This document shows positions 1 through 11,811 of a stretch of 64,000 bases of DNA, piece by piece. The notes beneath the pieces are model-generated. The model did no database searches and had not been told where the DNA came from. It saw only the letters and a program-made list of their open reading frames with translations. Origin of the DNA: Diphasiastrum complanatum (Eukaryota; Streptophyta; Lycopodiopsida; Lycopodiales; Lycopodiaceae). The translations under genes were made by a program, and so were the position numbers. Where the stretch lies: assembly GCA_029204225.1 (NCBI GenBank), contig CM055102.1:17756223-17820222 (forward strand). The letters are read 5' to 3'. Numbering within the stretch: position 1 is the stretch's first letter; each line of letters starts with the position of its first letter.

Positions 1-1310
1 CCCGGTAAAAATTCAGCCTTTTGATACGTAGGTCGCTCTTTGTGCTACTTTGCCCTTCCTTTCCAGTAAACCGTCTTCTCTTCCCTGTCCCTGATGCAGA
101 TACCACGGAGTTTGGATTGTTGAGATTAAAATTGCCCGTTCTTTTGCTTGTGTTTTGAAAGTATTTATCCTGGAGAGTGGAAAAGCTTGGTCGTTTAAGG
201 AGGCGCTCTATCTCTCGTATGTTTTCAGCATCGCCAATGTGTGATAAGAGTTTGGCAGAAGAATCTTTGGCGAGCTCAATAGAGGCATCAACCATGTACT
301 CTCGAATGAAAAGAAAGGTAAGGTGTGCCTTAACCACATCTCTGGCGGGCTTATGTAGCCATAGAAAGAAAGCATTCATTTGGTTTTGGAGAGAAGCACC
401 AGGGAAGAACTTGTTTAGGTTGTTCATCATATACCAAATGACGTGGTGAAACCAGATAATAAATGAATTGTTTTTGCATTTATCACCACATCTACATTTA
501 AAGAATGGTCACTTCCAGTTCTAGATTCTTGCTCTATTAAAGCCAGTCTCAAAGTGTCCTCTGATTCTGGCCCGGGTCTGCTCAGAAGGGCAACGAGAAG
601 GCTCAAATTTATTCATGCGAATAACAATATCAAAGGCTACAGGAGCTTTAAGAGAAGGATTTTTGTGTAAAGCAGCAGACCTACAAACTTCTATTTCTTT
701 TTCAATAAGATGTGACAAGATCCAAAGGTCGATAGGCACAGGGGCAAGAAAGTTGACAGTAGGAAGGCTCTAAAGCTTATAGGCGGTAAAGGCATATTTG
801 AACTCAATAGTTTTGCTGGGTATAAAAGGGATTCGACAAGTTTTGGATTGGAAGAAGTCATATGAAGATTGGTCACCAATATCACAGATATCTTGAGAAA
901 ACAATTCAAACTGGGAAGCACTGTCCTCATCTAAAAAGACCAAAGGGTGTGGTGAAAGCTGTGCATCAGAGGAAGTATGCGGCACATTAACAGAGGAATT
1001 ACCATTCTCATTCTCAAGGCACGCAAATACTTTCCTAATATGTAGATTAAAAAATCTTTCATCTTCTTCAAATTTTTCGACAAATTCATTGAGCCGGCCA
1101 TACAGATCTTCTAACAGACTCAAAGTATCCTTCTTTTTAACAAACTCCAGATATACAGATCTTCTACCAGACTCAAAGTATCCTTCTTTTTAACAAACTC
1201 CAGATAGATCTTAACCCAGTCCAAAGTCCCCAACAAATCAGTCAAACATAAAATCTTATCCTCAGGTCCAGCAGAAGAACAAGTAGCCCTATTAGTGTCA
1301 ATGATAAAAA
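1..1310 (-). pseudogene. Unrecognised decayed protein-coding ORF, open at the left edge
   Basis: One minus-strand reading frame runs from about 1123 to base 1, where it leaves the window still open. It is broken by only three stops, at 772-770, 523-521 and 511-509. Upstream, a 53-bp tandem duplication (1101-1153 and 1154-1206) shifts the frame; before it the ORF continues to about 1310. Visible parts are an acidic N-terminal stretch, a segment with PIDLWILSHLIEKE (about 739-700), a Cys-rich KCRCGDKC patch (about 500-478), and an open 169-codon C-terminal part with HVIWYMMNNLNKFFPG. I recognise no family. It could be a mobile-element ORF or a dead host gene. Stops plus the duplication argue that it is not functional, though short introns could remove the two stops at 509-523. 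Confidence 0.45.
1101..1206. repeat. 53-bp perfect-length tandem duplication
   Basis: The unit starting TACAGATCTTCTA occurs twice in direct contact (1101-1153, 1154-1206), differing at one visible base (AACAG versus ACCAG). Because 53 is not a multiple of 3, it shifts the frame of the minus-strand ORF it lies in. Confidence 0.9.
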
Positions 1311-3433
1311 AAATGCATCATTACAGCCTTTTTCATACAACAAATAAGCGTCTGAATAAAATGGTTAGGTGGAGGTAGGGGCTTTCTGTAACCCAAACGA
1401 GCAGCATCTTGAAACCATCCTGTGGACTAAAACATGAAAACAGACCTTTGTTAGCTTATGAACTGGATAAAAGATAAGGGTTTAGTACTATCCCAACCAA
1501 GGAATAGTCGGAGTTACACCACAAGGATGCAAAGAGAGAGATACACAATTTCACATAGTTTCTCTTGACAAGCAAGACCAAACCCATTGAAGCCTTTATT
1601 CATAAACCAACAAGTTACAATAAAGCTAAAAAGTGAAATACAGTACAGTAAAGCACCATATAGCATAACCACTCTCAAAACGTCCAGCTGATACTTGCTG
1701 CCACCATCCCACAATACAAAACCGCACAAGTTGGTACAGTGGGGAAGACAGGTGTCATAGCTGAGAGTTAGTTGTTATCCATGTCCAAAAGAAATTATAC
1801 TACTTATCAACATAAATAGTGTTATGGCCATATTTGGTTAAGGACCTAGAATATTCCTAATATGGTAGATCGGCTCTCCAGTGTTCGAGATTATTGGTCA
1901 TGCCGAAATTTAATTTCATGTTGAAGCCTGTTTGTGACTAATTACCTTGAGAGGACCCAAACGCTCTAATTGAGACATATGGAGTATTAGTGACGGATAT
2001 AGGCAGGAGGACTGCATGAAGAGATGAGACCTATTTATAGTTGACCTGCATGGGGGTTGCGTGGTTTCATGCACAGGACTCTATTCTCTATATAATGAGG
2101 TGGGGATTCTTTCGTCGACATATTGGGTTTATGTTACCAGGTTCTCTCTTCTCCTCTTGCTTCACATGGCATGGCTTGGGGGCTAGATCCAGTTTCGATC
2201 TAAGATTGGTTGGGTGGTTTGGCTCCATAGTCTCTCCTATCGTGTTCTGTTGAGGAGTGGTGTCCTTTCTTACACTCATCCTCCTGTGGAATCTGTAGTT
2301 ATGAATATAGAATGAAGTTGTAGCGGTAACAAACTCTCTATTAGTAAGCAATCGTTGAAGTTGGAAGATCAGTCATCTGTTAAGAATTTACTACTCCCTA
2401 CCCGTGGACTGTAACCTTGGAAGGATTTGCATCCCTTGGTTACAGAACTCTAGATTTTTTATGAATGATGGTTTGGCTGTTCCACAGTAGTAAGGCCTGT
2501 AATAAATCAACAGGGTGAAGTATTGATTGATCAACCGACTGAAAGTTAGTAACAGCAGTTGGTAACTATTCAGACCTTTCTCGCTGAAATCCTAGGCAAA
2601 TTGAGTTGGGATAAGGCGTTGGAGCTGTGATCAACTACCTGATTATGCCTTACCTTGACTGGTACCATAGCAATGGTTGTTCAGAAGTGCTTGAGTTGTA
2701 GGAGCACTGGGTGGATAATAATAGGGAGAATTTGTTGAAGTTCGAAATCATGCAACTTGCCTTTCTTCCCTTAAAATCACCTACATCAATGGAGGGTTTC
2801 CTATGAAACTTCTGATAATTATGATCTTCATCGAGTGATTGCCATTAGGGGTAACCCGAAAGGTGCATCTGAAAAAATGTTGATGGCAGTTGATGTAACG
2901 TGTTGTAGAGGGCTGAGAAGGAGCGCGACACCTGGCTATTGTGATTTGTAGCTTCATGTTGGGTGGATGCGACCCTGCCTCTCGAGATCCTGCTATTTTC
3001 AAAATCTTTGCTTCTGTCTCTCTCTCGAGAAGGGGCCGTCGTGGGAAGCACAAACATATTAGGTGTTTGTATTTAGGGTTTTTGAGAAAGGGTGGTGGGA
3101 GAGGGGGGTGGGGGTAATTGCTAGCCATAAGGATTCGGTTATGGTTTTTGCAAGGTTGAAAAAAAAAACTCTTGCATTGGGAGTCTAATTGTTGGTTATC
3201 CATAGATTGAGCTATTTTTCTCATGTGAAGAGAGTCTTTGATTGGTAATGAATTTCCCATTCGTCGGCTACTTTTCCAGAAAAGGCATGAGAATTAAGTT
3301 GAGTCTAAGTATGGAAACCATAAGGAAAAAAGCCAATATCGTTTCAAAAAAAATGATTTTAGTAAATCTGACTAGATTGATAAGGTTGAATGAATTAGAT
3401 TCATTAAGCCATACCCTCATTATAAAAAGACCT
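1311..3433. other. Intergenic DNA, no gene recognised
   Basis: Only short unrelated reading frames are present. No domain, LTR end or RNA gene could be recognised. A Pro-rich minus-strand frame near 2800-3260 shows no family signature. Confidence 0.5.
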
Positions 3434-3449
3434 ACTATCAGTCTCCAAA

Positions 3450-3791
3450 ATGGCAGATCTTGGAATACGAGTTCTATTCGATGGCAATGTATGTCGGATG
3501 ATCGAGAAAACAACGAATAAGTTGCTGATAGTTGGATGTAGAGAAGGCAATTTCTACCAAGCCAAGATAATCAGCAATTCTGATAGCATACTAAATGCAT
3601 CAGAAAACAAAGATCAACTCTCGCACAAAAGAATGTATTATCTGAACATGAGGAGCCTCTACGACATGAGCAAGAAGGACATAGTCACAGATCTAAAAAT
3701 ATCCAGACTTGATACTGAGTTCTGTGAAGCTTGTCAGAAAGGGAAACAACATTGGAATCCATTCGTACACAAGGGAAGAAGAGCTAAATAA
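3450..3791 (+). pseudogene. copia-1 GAG-pre-integrase domain
   Basis: The frame reads ADLGIRVLFDG, then a weak copy of the usual LWHxRLGH motif (LSHKRMYYLN), then FCEACQKGKQ, the zinc-binding Cys pair that normally precedes integrase. It ends in a stop at 3789-3791, about 37 bases before the integrase frame. Both the HRLGH-type motif and the frame are damaged. Confidence 0.8.
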
Positions 3792-3827
3792 ATTCTTAAG
3801 CTCGTCCACTCATATGTCTGTGGACCA

Positions 3828-4505
3828 ATGAAAGTTGATTTGCTCTCAGGATTGAGGTATTTCCTGACATTCATTGATGACTACAGTCGAATGACAACGA
3901 TCTATTACTTGAAGAAAAAATCTGAAGTGTTTGACTCTTTCAAGAAGTTCATGGCATTCGCGGAAAGACACACCTCAAAGAAGATTCAGATCATCAGGTC
4001 TGATAATGGAGGTGAGTACAAGAGTACAGAATTTTCAAGATTATGCCAAGAACAAGAAATAGAGCATCAATTCACTCCTCCGTGTACACCCGAATATAAT
4101 GGTGTCATAGAAAGAAGAAACATGACACTAGTCGAAGGAGCTAGATGCATGATGGCACAGGCTCGATTGCGAAGTCAATTTTGGACTGAGGCAATAGCTA
4201 CAATAGTACACCTACAGAACAGATCAATAATGACAACCCTAGAAAACAAAACACCATACGAAATGTGGACAGGTAGAAAGCCTGATCTGTCATACGTGCG
4301 TGTATTCGGATGTGCAGCATACCAGCACATACCAAAGGAACAAAGAAGCAAGCTCGACGAAAAGTCAGAGCAGACAATTATGGTCAGATACTCGAATGTC
4401 TGCAACTCAACCACGAAGAAAGTTGTGTCGAGTAGAGATGTGAAGTTCGATGAGTCCACATTCCCTAGATTAAAGGAAAAAAGGGGCATGAGATCTTCAC
4501 ACTAA
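3828..4505 (+). pseudogene. copia-1 integrase core
   Basis: This 225-codon frame has the retroviral-type integrase core (rve). The catalytic triad can be seen: D in FIDDYSR, D in IRSDNGGEY, and E in YNGVIERRN. It continues through FWTEAIAT and the GRKPDLSYVRVFGC segment typical of copia. The C-terminal part drifts and stops at 4505. The core looks intact, but neighbouring domains are broken, so no working polyprotein is expected. Confidence 0.9.
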
Positions 4506-4789
4506 TGCCGATTCAAGAGGGAGATCAAGGGCAAATATCAAATCAAAATGTCGAGCCCCACACCCCAGAGCAGCAGGAAGCCGAAGATCAATCCAACGAA
4601 GAAGAAACATTTGAGCAACGATGAATCGAACCCAGAAGGTCGACAAGACAAAGAAGACCTCCAGAACGATACATTGTCAACATTCAATGGAGTGAAGAAA
4701 CAAAGTTTGAATATCGCAGCTTCATTGAAGAACTAGCAAGATATCAAGAAGCTATCCAGAGTCCATAAGGAGAATTCTGGAATTAGGCA

Positions 4790-5785
4790 ATGTTAGAAGA
4801 AATCAAATCAATGAGGCAAAATGTGGCATGGACACTAGAGCCACTTTCCGAAAATAAAAAGACCGTCGACTGCAAATGGGTCTACAAAAGAAAAATCAAA
4901 TCAGATGGCACCATCGGACGATACAAAGCAAGGCTTGTCGCAAAAGGCTACACACAAAGGTACGACATCGATTACTTCGATACGTATTCACCAATGGTGA
5001 AAATGACAAGCATTCGACTGCTCCTTGCATAACAACTCAATACAATCTAGAAACTCACCAGATTGATGTAAAGACAGCCTTTCTCCACGGAGATCTAGAG
5101 GAAGAAATCTTCATGAAGCAACCTAAAGGATTCGAAGACCCCGACAATTGACAATATGTTTGTCAATTACAACGACGCATTTATGGTCTAAAGCAGACAT
5201 CACGATCTTGGTATAAGAAGATCGATAGTCTTCTGATGTCTCTAGATTACATTCCTACACAACCAGACTGTAACGTCTATATAAAAAAAGTAGGAAGAAA
5301 TTTTGTGATTCTGACTATATTTGTAGATGACTCCTAATGATAGGAAATTCCTTGATGCTAATCAAGAAAACGAAGAGTCAAATTTTTAAAAGTTATCAAT
5401 TCACAGATCTAGGAGAAGCAACAAAATGCCTTGGGCGGGAAATCAAAAGGAATCGAATTAAAAGAGAAATGCATCTGAGTCAGTCAGAGTGCTGAAGCAG
5501 TATCAAATGATGGACTGCAAAGAAAAAGCCACACCAATGATAGCTGGAGCCAGACTAATGAAACATGATTGCCCAAATATAGATGAGGAGAGATAGAAGA
5601 TGGAAGTTATACCCTACCAAAACCTGATCGGTAGTCTGATGTACCTCACAATCTGTACCAGACCCGATTTGGCCTTCTCTGTCTATGATTTAAGCCAATT
5701 CTCTTCAAATCCTGGCATGACACATTGGCAGATGGCGAAACGAATTCTGGAATATCTGAAGGGTACCCAAATCATGGGGGACTAA
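4790..5785 (+). pseudogene. copia-1 reverse transcriptase (RVT_2), frameshifted
   Basis: The RT starts with [11 protein letters not shown] and [14 protein letters not shown], then shifts frame near 5030, where the second frame carries QIDVKTAFLHGDLEEEI (first catalytic Asp). After a stop at 5150 the frame continues with YGLKQTSRSWYKK and FVDDS, a diverged copy of the YVDD box, followed by stops at 5335. The downstream frame at 5600-5785 has YQNLIGSLMYLTICTRPDL. At least three lesions separate these blocks. Confidence 0.88.
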
Positions 5786-5799
5786 CCTACAAAGCAGAC

Positions 5800-6264
5800 G
5801 AAGGCAAAATATTCGAGCTGCAACACTACAGTGATGCAAGTTGGGCGAGCTGCAAAGACGACAACAAGTCAGTGACATGAGGATGTTCGATTGTGTGCCG
5901 AGTAGCAATCAGCTGGACATGCAAGAAACAAATCTTGGTGGCTCAATCCTCATGCGAAGCTGAATATGTCGCAGCTTTGAAGATGGCAAACGAGATAGTA
6001 TGGTTGCAGTGGATGTTGGAAGTAGTTGGCATACCACAAAGAGAACCATGCACGATGATGATGGATTCTCAAAGTGCCATATATCTATCCCAGGATCCTG
6101 TTTTCCATTCAAAGACAAAACATATACCTCTGAAGTACCATCATATTCGAGACTTGATCTCAAAAGGAGAGCTCAAGGTTCAGTACATAAAATCTGAAGA
6201 CATGATTGCAGATTTGCTCACGAAGTGTTTGATCATAACTTTGCCCATACTCCATCATTTGATG
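5800..6264 (+). pseudogene. copia-1 RNase H (RNase_HI_RT_Ty1 type)
   Basis: The frame reads HYSDASWASCKDD, then a stop at 5877-5879, then CEAEYVAALKMANEIVWL, MMDSQSAIYLSQDPVFHS and DMIADLLTKCL. The D-E-D residues expected for this RNase H class are visible. It lies just before the polypurine tract, as expected for the end of a copia pol. Confidence 0.88.
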
Positions 6265-6294
6265 TGAAGTAGATCTAGTTTTGGAGGGATTGGA

Positions 6295-7114
6295 TGTTAG
6301 TAACTGTGTTAACACAGAGAAAATAAAAAAATAATAATAAAACTCCGTGGCATGTGTTTTGTAAGACCACATATGAATATCTGTCAATAAACTTCAAGCC
6401 ATGGCATGTGTTTTGTAAGTCCATGAGTAGAAGCTTAAATAATAATAAAATAGCTTAAACTTAGATTTAGAACTTAGACTTAGGAAACTTAAGACTAGAA
6501 ATATTTTATCTTAAGTTTTCCTAAGTTAAGAAATTTGAAGTTCTAAATCCTAAGTTAGAAGTTCTTGAAAAGCTAGAAACAGATTAGTCCCATAAGTCAG
6601 TGGACACTTATGGAAGACCCTCCTTGCCATAAAAGGAGAGGTATTTGCATTGTAACCAACACTTTTGAGATTAAGCTATCTTGCTCTCTATTTTGGAGAA
6701 TTATCATTCTATGTCATTTGTGTTCCCTTTGGAAAGGTGCATAGCTTGAGGGAAATTGCTCGGGCCTCCTCTTGCCTCCTTTTCATCGGTTTATTGTGGC
6801 ATGTTCTTTATTGCTTATTTGCTTAATATTAGCCGCAATATTATTTTATTACCCTTTAGGTGTTAAGTAAAATTTAGATTAAACACCTTGCTAGTTGGGT
6901 AAGCCTTAGCAAGGGTTTGTATTTTGTCACCTTAAATAGTTTCATTTTCGTTTTGAGCACTAGTTGGGTAAGCCTTAGTGCTTCCGTCATTACGTCTTAG
7001 TTTCGCATTTTTGTTTGAACCTTGGTAGAAACTTAAAAAGTGGACGAATCTCTACATCCCTAGACTACACCTGTAAGTAGATCTAGCCACCGCGCACACT
7101 AGAAATACTTCCAA
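6295..7114 (+). mobile_element. Probable LTR, TG...CA, with TATA box
   Basis: The stretch starts with TGTTAGTAAC right after the copia-1 polypurine tract and ends with CTTCCAACA at 7114. A CCATAAAAGG TATA-like box lies at about 6637. The sequence just after, TTGGCGTCGTTGTCGC (7115-7130), resembles the primer-binding site seen after gypsy 5' LTRs. So either this is the copia 3' LTR, or a gypsy 5' LTR has replaced part of it. One or two LTRs cannot be told apart by eye. Confidence 0.5.
6454..6557. repeat. Imperfect inverted repeat able to form a long hairpin
   Basis: The left arm contains ACTTAGATTTAGAACTTAG and CTTAGGAAACTTAAG; the right arm contains CTTAAGTTTTCCTAAG and AAGTTCTAAATCCTAAG, around a loop of about 16 bases. 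A 20-bp direct repeat of TGGCATGTGTTTTGTAAG lies just upstream (about 6348 and 6403). Confidence 0.75.
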
Positions 7115-7130
7115 CATTGGCGTCGTTGTC

Positions 7131-9809
7131 GCTTTTTAAGTATTTTTCTACCTAGCTTCTTCTCCTTTTTCTTTTGTTTTTTTGCTTCCGTGTTGTATGT
7201 TTGCTTGTGTGCTTACCTCTATCTACCAACAAACAGCACGCGTCGTCTCTCCAGGTCCTACACGAGCTGCGGAGCAACTTCTCAAACCGGGGGGAAGAAA
7301 GAAAAGAGTCAACTTGGGCATTTTCTTCAAAAGAAGTGACCCAAGTCACATTTTTCACAACCAAAAAGGTATATCAAAATTCGCCAGTCTGTCTGCAGCC
7401 CTCATAGACCCTGATCTTTCATTTTATCACCTCCACGATTTCTGACCACAATCAGATTTTAAGAAAATAGCCTGATATACTATCAAAATCCCTTATTTCT
7501 CATCAAAATCTTTGTCCTAGAATTCGCCGACTTCACTGAGGCTAGATCTCATTAAGATCAGTCACGCCCAGGTCGAAATCCCTATGAGTGCACATTAATT
7601 TCATCGTAAATTTCATGAGAGATATTCCCCTTCCCAAAACAATAGGACCATGTGTATTGTTAGTTGTAGAGGTCCCAACGCCTTGCCTTGTACAGTCTCC
7701 TAATCAGGAAATAAAGGTTTTGGATCATCTCCAATGCATGAGGCTTTAGATGTCAGGAGTGTGACATTTATAGGGTTTTAAAACAAAGAGTAGATCTTGA
7801 TTTAATTTCATGGGCTTGGGGACAATGACAACCTCTCAACCACAAAAAGACAAAATAGTTCTTAATGAAAAGTTGTCATTGATGTCATGGAATAGGCTCG
7901 TAAGAATGTTTCAAGTTAACCCTATTAGAACCTCATAATATTTCAACGATGTCAGTAAAAGACTAGAATAAAACTAACTAAAAGTAGTTGATTTTTAAAA
8001 AGTGAAAAACCTAAAAAAGACTAAAGCAATAAAATGAAAATTTCAACAATTGGCTTGTTTTTGTTATTGATTTTTTATCAGTATTGATCAGACCTATTTT
8101 GCCACATGGTTCTCCTGTCTCTCCAATGGGAGGTGGAGTGGTCCTGTGCTATCCACTCCATAATACGTATAAGATTTGCTCAAAACAATCGTTCACATTC
8201 TAGCTAAAAGTATGGTTTGGTGGTAAAAAAGAACCCATTTTTTATTGTACCTTTCGGTAGTAAATTTTACTTTTGGAGTATTTGGGAGGGAGCTTGGTAG
8301 ATGCTACCCACGAGTTAATGCAGTGAAAGCATCCCTAGTAAGGATGGGCCAACCCTGTTGAAGTGTTGGGAGGTAAGCCTACTCTCTCTCCTCCAATAAA
8401 AGGTAGTGTATTTCTACCCAAAAGTGTCCTTGACAGTCCATGTTGTACCACCAAACCATGCTTTTAGCCTTCTTGAAGGGGATTGAATCTTGCAAAGGTT
8501 GCCCTTCCTCAAAAAACGACGACTTCGTCGGAGTCCCTGGTAACAAAGTTTTCCATAGAACGTTGAACCTTACATTATGAGGTTTGAAAATGACCTCACA
8601 TTTTTTTTTCTTGCATACTATGAAATTTGAAAATGATTTCAACTTCTTTTTTTTTTGGCATATTATGAAAGCTAAAGTCCACAAAGAAATTATCACAAGA
8701 ACATTTCGCCATAAAATGGGTTGTATAGAAAATTGAAAACAAAGATTATGGCCCATAAAGATGCATAAGTGAGATTCCTAAAACAAACTCGGACCAAAAA
8801 AAAAAAGTCTTCTCACCATCCTTTACACTTGGGAAAAAAAAATTAGTGAAAAAAATTTAATGACCTTTACACTCAATTCAATGACCGTTGAATTATGACT
8901 CGACTTAAACACCGCACCATGATTTGACGACATTTTTAGTGGTGTAGACTTCAATGAAAAGACCAATCCGTAATAGAGAATAAATTGATGTTAGTTTTTT
9001 ATTTGAATTATGGGTTATATATTATTTTCCATATGTAACCCAATGGCATTACCAAGTAATTTTTGTGACTCTCATTCACACTTTAAAAAGGAGTTGAAGT
9101 AGGCCTAAATAGATCACGTCATGCATCACAAGAACAAGAAGTTGTTTAACTCTAGCGACTACGGTGTACCTATGTGCACCTATTTATGTGCACCAATGCT
9201 AAGAATGCTTCCTATCTAGAAGCTAGTACCTTCCTGGTTGCCAGATCCTTTTTGGGCCCAGATCCCCCTCCAGCCTTCAGGCTCCATCATCCATGTCCAT
9301 TCATATCATGATCCGATAGATATACCATCGCTTGACCTGTGCCGCTTGAACATCGAAGTATCTGTCTGTCTGCATCGGATGCTACATCCATGTCCTGTCG
9401 TGTGCTCCAGCCTCCGATCCATCGTCGACTATCATTATCCATATTACTATGGCATTAAATTGTATTGCTTTAAGTGCGTAGTTGGCAAGCTTTTTGGTAA
9501 GGCTGCGTCTTAACCCAGGCGCTGGACCTAGAACGCCACCTACAATACGCCTTTTTCTCGGAGCTTTTTTCTTCTTTGTCAAATCCAAGCTTCATGTATG
9601 TTTTCAAGTTGTGGTTCCAACTTGCGCTTTATGTTTTTTGGTGTTGGCCTTGCTTTGTTCAGGCTTATACATCAAGTTTAGTGAATTAGGAGTATATTTC
9701 AAGGTTGCACACATGAATGGCATCCATTGAGAGATCTTTCGAGAGGGGAGGTTGATGGTTATGGGAAGTAGCTTCATTGAGAAGACAATCATATGCAAAC
9801 ATTGTAAAA
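7131..9809. other. Intergenic DNA, no gene recognised
   Basis: A long stretch with short frames only. If the PBS-like site at 7115 is real, the first part would be gypsy leader sequence, but no gag or pol motif follows. Poly-A/T runs are common around 8590-8900. Confidence 0.5.
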
Positions 9810-10165
9810 AAAAATTGACCTTTGGTCATTCCGCAGAGGAAAGTCCTTCGGCCTAGGGCAGTAGCCCAAGGCGGAAGGCCCTTCTCATGACGGAATGGTC
9901 GTTGGAGGTGACCTTCCGCGGCATAAAAAAAATTGGTATTTTTTTTTCTTTATTTTTTACCGTAAATGTTTTTTTACATGCACCTTTCAGCGGAAGGTCA
10001 TGTAAATTTTTTTTGCATGTACCGAATGGGATGCGGAAAGTCCATGTAAAAATTTTTGGAAAATAAAAAAGGAGGCGTAGAAATTACGTTACGTGAGGCA
10101 CCTCCTTCATCTTCATTAAAAAAGCAAAAAAAAATGATTTTATAATTTCTTAACCAATCATCCTT
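9810..10165. repeat. MITE-like repeat, copy 1
   Basis: The unit contains palindromic GC-rich blocks around CCGCAG/GCGGAAGG, A/T runs, a GGAGG...GAGGCACCTCC block at about 10068-10107, then a TTAAAAAAGCAAAAAAAA and ATGATTTTATAATTTC tail. The same order of blocks recurs at 15050-15400. It has no coding capacity. Confidence 0.55.
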
Positions 10166-11607
10166 TTTTGGTTTATCAACCAAGCATTCTCATAGGCATG
10201 AACAATGAAAGTTTATATGATGAACAACAGTGAGATAAATTCATGGCCATGCCACTAACACTTATTCCTCGTTAGCTTTAATCAGAGAGCATTTGACAGC
10301 TATGAAGTGGACAATTGTGAAGTGGACAAAGCATCTTCATTTCTTTTGTCTCATGTTAATATAGTCAACCCTAGATAAATGTTACCTCTGTATTGTCAAC
10401 CTTGTTTATTTTTATGCTCCCAATGATTTTACACAACAATTGTTAAATTGTTAACATAACTTGAAGAACTTGATCTAGATAAATGTTATTTTACACAAAT
10501 ATGGGATTGCAATATTTTAGGAATTAGAGATTTTTACAAAGTGCTTTCAAACTCGTCAACAGGACTTTCAATACATGTCATTTTTCTTTTTTCATGCCTA
10601 GCCCCCACCCCCCACCATCAACACCCCTTAGGTTCAACACAAAAAATTATCAATTTTTCAGCAATTGCACAATGCAAGAATCATCAATTTTTCGACTATG
10701 AACCATTATCAACTATAGTTTCAATTCCAATCGATTTCATAAAGGGGTGTCCAATCATAAGAAACAAGTGATTAGAAAAGTTTCATGAATATAAACTTAA
10801 ATATCTCACATTTAAGGTGATCTAGTTTTAGAAATTCGTGTGTTTAAAATCCCACATGTGAATACACTTGCTTATTGAAATTCTTGATATATTACTATTT
10901 GTTGATAAATATTGTACTCACCTCAACTTCTCTTAAAGCTAGGTCAAGCATGAAATTATGCTTGTAGTGGTTTGGATGACTTTTTTTTGCTAGGGCATTA
11001 AAGCTTTAAAAATTTGGGGAAAAGAAATAACGAAAGCTCTCTCGCTGTTTACATATAGTAAAGCCCCTAACGAGGGAGGTTCATGCCCCTATGCTCAAGG
11101 TCTCACATGTATAACCTTATTTTCAGGACTCTAATTCTATACAAAAGATTAGGAGATGAAATCAACTTATCCTAGCTATGAATCTTAACGAATTTTGAAA
11201 AGTTCTCTAGTATTTTATTTTTCTATCTCCACCCTATATAGCATATATGTCATATTAAAGTACTATGGAATGACTAAGGGTAGACCAATAATGTATTGTT
11301 AGTTGCCTAGTTGAGAATTTTGTTGAGCACTTGTTGAAAAAATCTTAGTCGGGCAAGTTACATGTTAGAACGTATGCTATAGCCTAGCTTGGACTTGCAA
11401 GCCCATTATGTAGGCTCATTTTGCTTGTAAAATGGCATCGAAGCAAGTGCGTGTGATTTTGCCATATAAACCATCCTTGTTTATGTCAAAAAAAAGTCCA
11501 CCCTGGCCCATAGCATTCTTTAAAAATGCATACAGAATGGCATGGCGTGCAAATTTGTCATATAAACATTATTGTTTATGTCAAAAAAAGCCAAAGATGG
11601 CTTATAA
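10166..11607. other. Intergenic DNA, no gene recognised
   Basis: AT-rich sequence with short, unsupported frames. No repeat ends or RNA genes could be identified. Confidence 0.5.
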
Positions 11608-11811
11608 ATGTTTCTAAAAATGCTTCTTGGTTTCCAAGGGGAGGCTCGAACCTGGGACCAAAGAAACTTTGGATGCCAAGCCAACCAACTGAGCCAACCC
11701 CGTTGGGTATGTTTCTAAAAAATGCTTCTTGGTTTCCAAGGGGAGGCTCGAACCTGGGACCAAAGAAACTTTGGATGCCAAGCTAACCAGTTGAGCCAAC
11801 CCCGTTGGGTT
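11608..11811 (-). repeat. Tandem pair of tRNA-like SINE heads
   Basis: A unit of about 101 bp is repeated head to tail (11608-11708, 11709-11811), and a third copy starts at 11812 but stops after about 15 bases. Read on the minus strand, each unit has a pol III A box (TGGCTCAGTTGG at 11696-11685; TGGCTCAACTGG at 11798-11787) and a B box (GGTTCGAGCC at 11652-11643 and 11754-11745), about 33 bases apart as in a tRNA gene. No full cloverleaf or anticodon arm could be folded, so a tRNA-derived SINE head fits better than a working tRNA. Confidence 0.65.

Larger units (their letters stand above)
3434..6264 (+). mobile_element. Ty1/copia element, 5'-truncated and degenerate (copia-1)
   Basis: Domains follow the copia order: GAG-pre-integrase, integrase, reverse transcriptase, RNase H. 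Homology starts abruptly at about 3434, inside the segment before the pre-integrase domain, so gag and protease are missing. Stops and frame changes are spread along the pol region, for example at 3790, 5032, 5150, 5335 and 5877. A purine tract (TTTGGAGGGATTGG) at 6281-6294 followed by TGTTAG at 6295 looks like the polypurine tract and the 3' LTR start. The copy is dead. Confidence 0.9.

Noticed and set aside
7174-7445. Small overlapping frames after the PBS-like site at 7115
   Set aside because: No gag motif, and the frames overlap one another on both strands without coding signature.
11614-11799. A functional tRNA gene pair
   Set aside because: A and B boxes are present, but no full cloverleaf with an acceptor stem and anticodon arm could be drawn.
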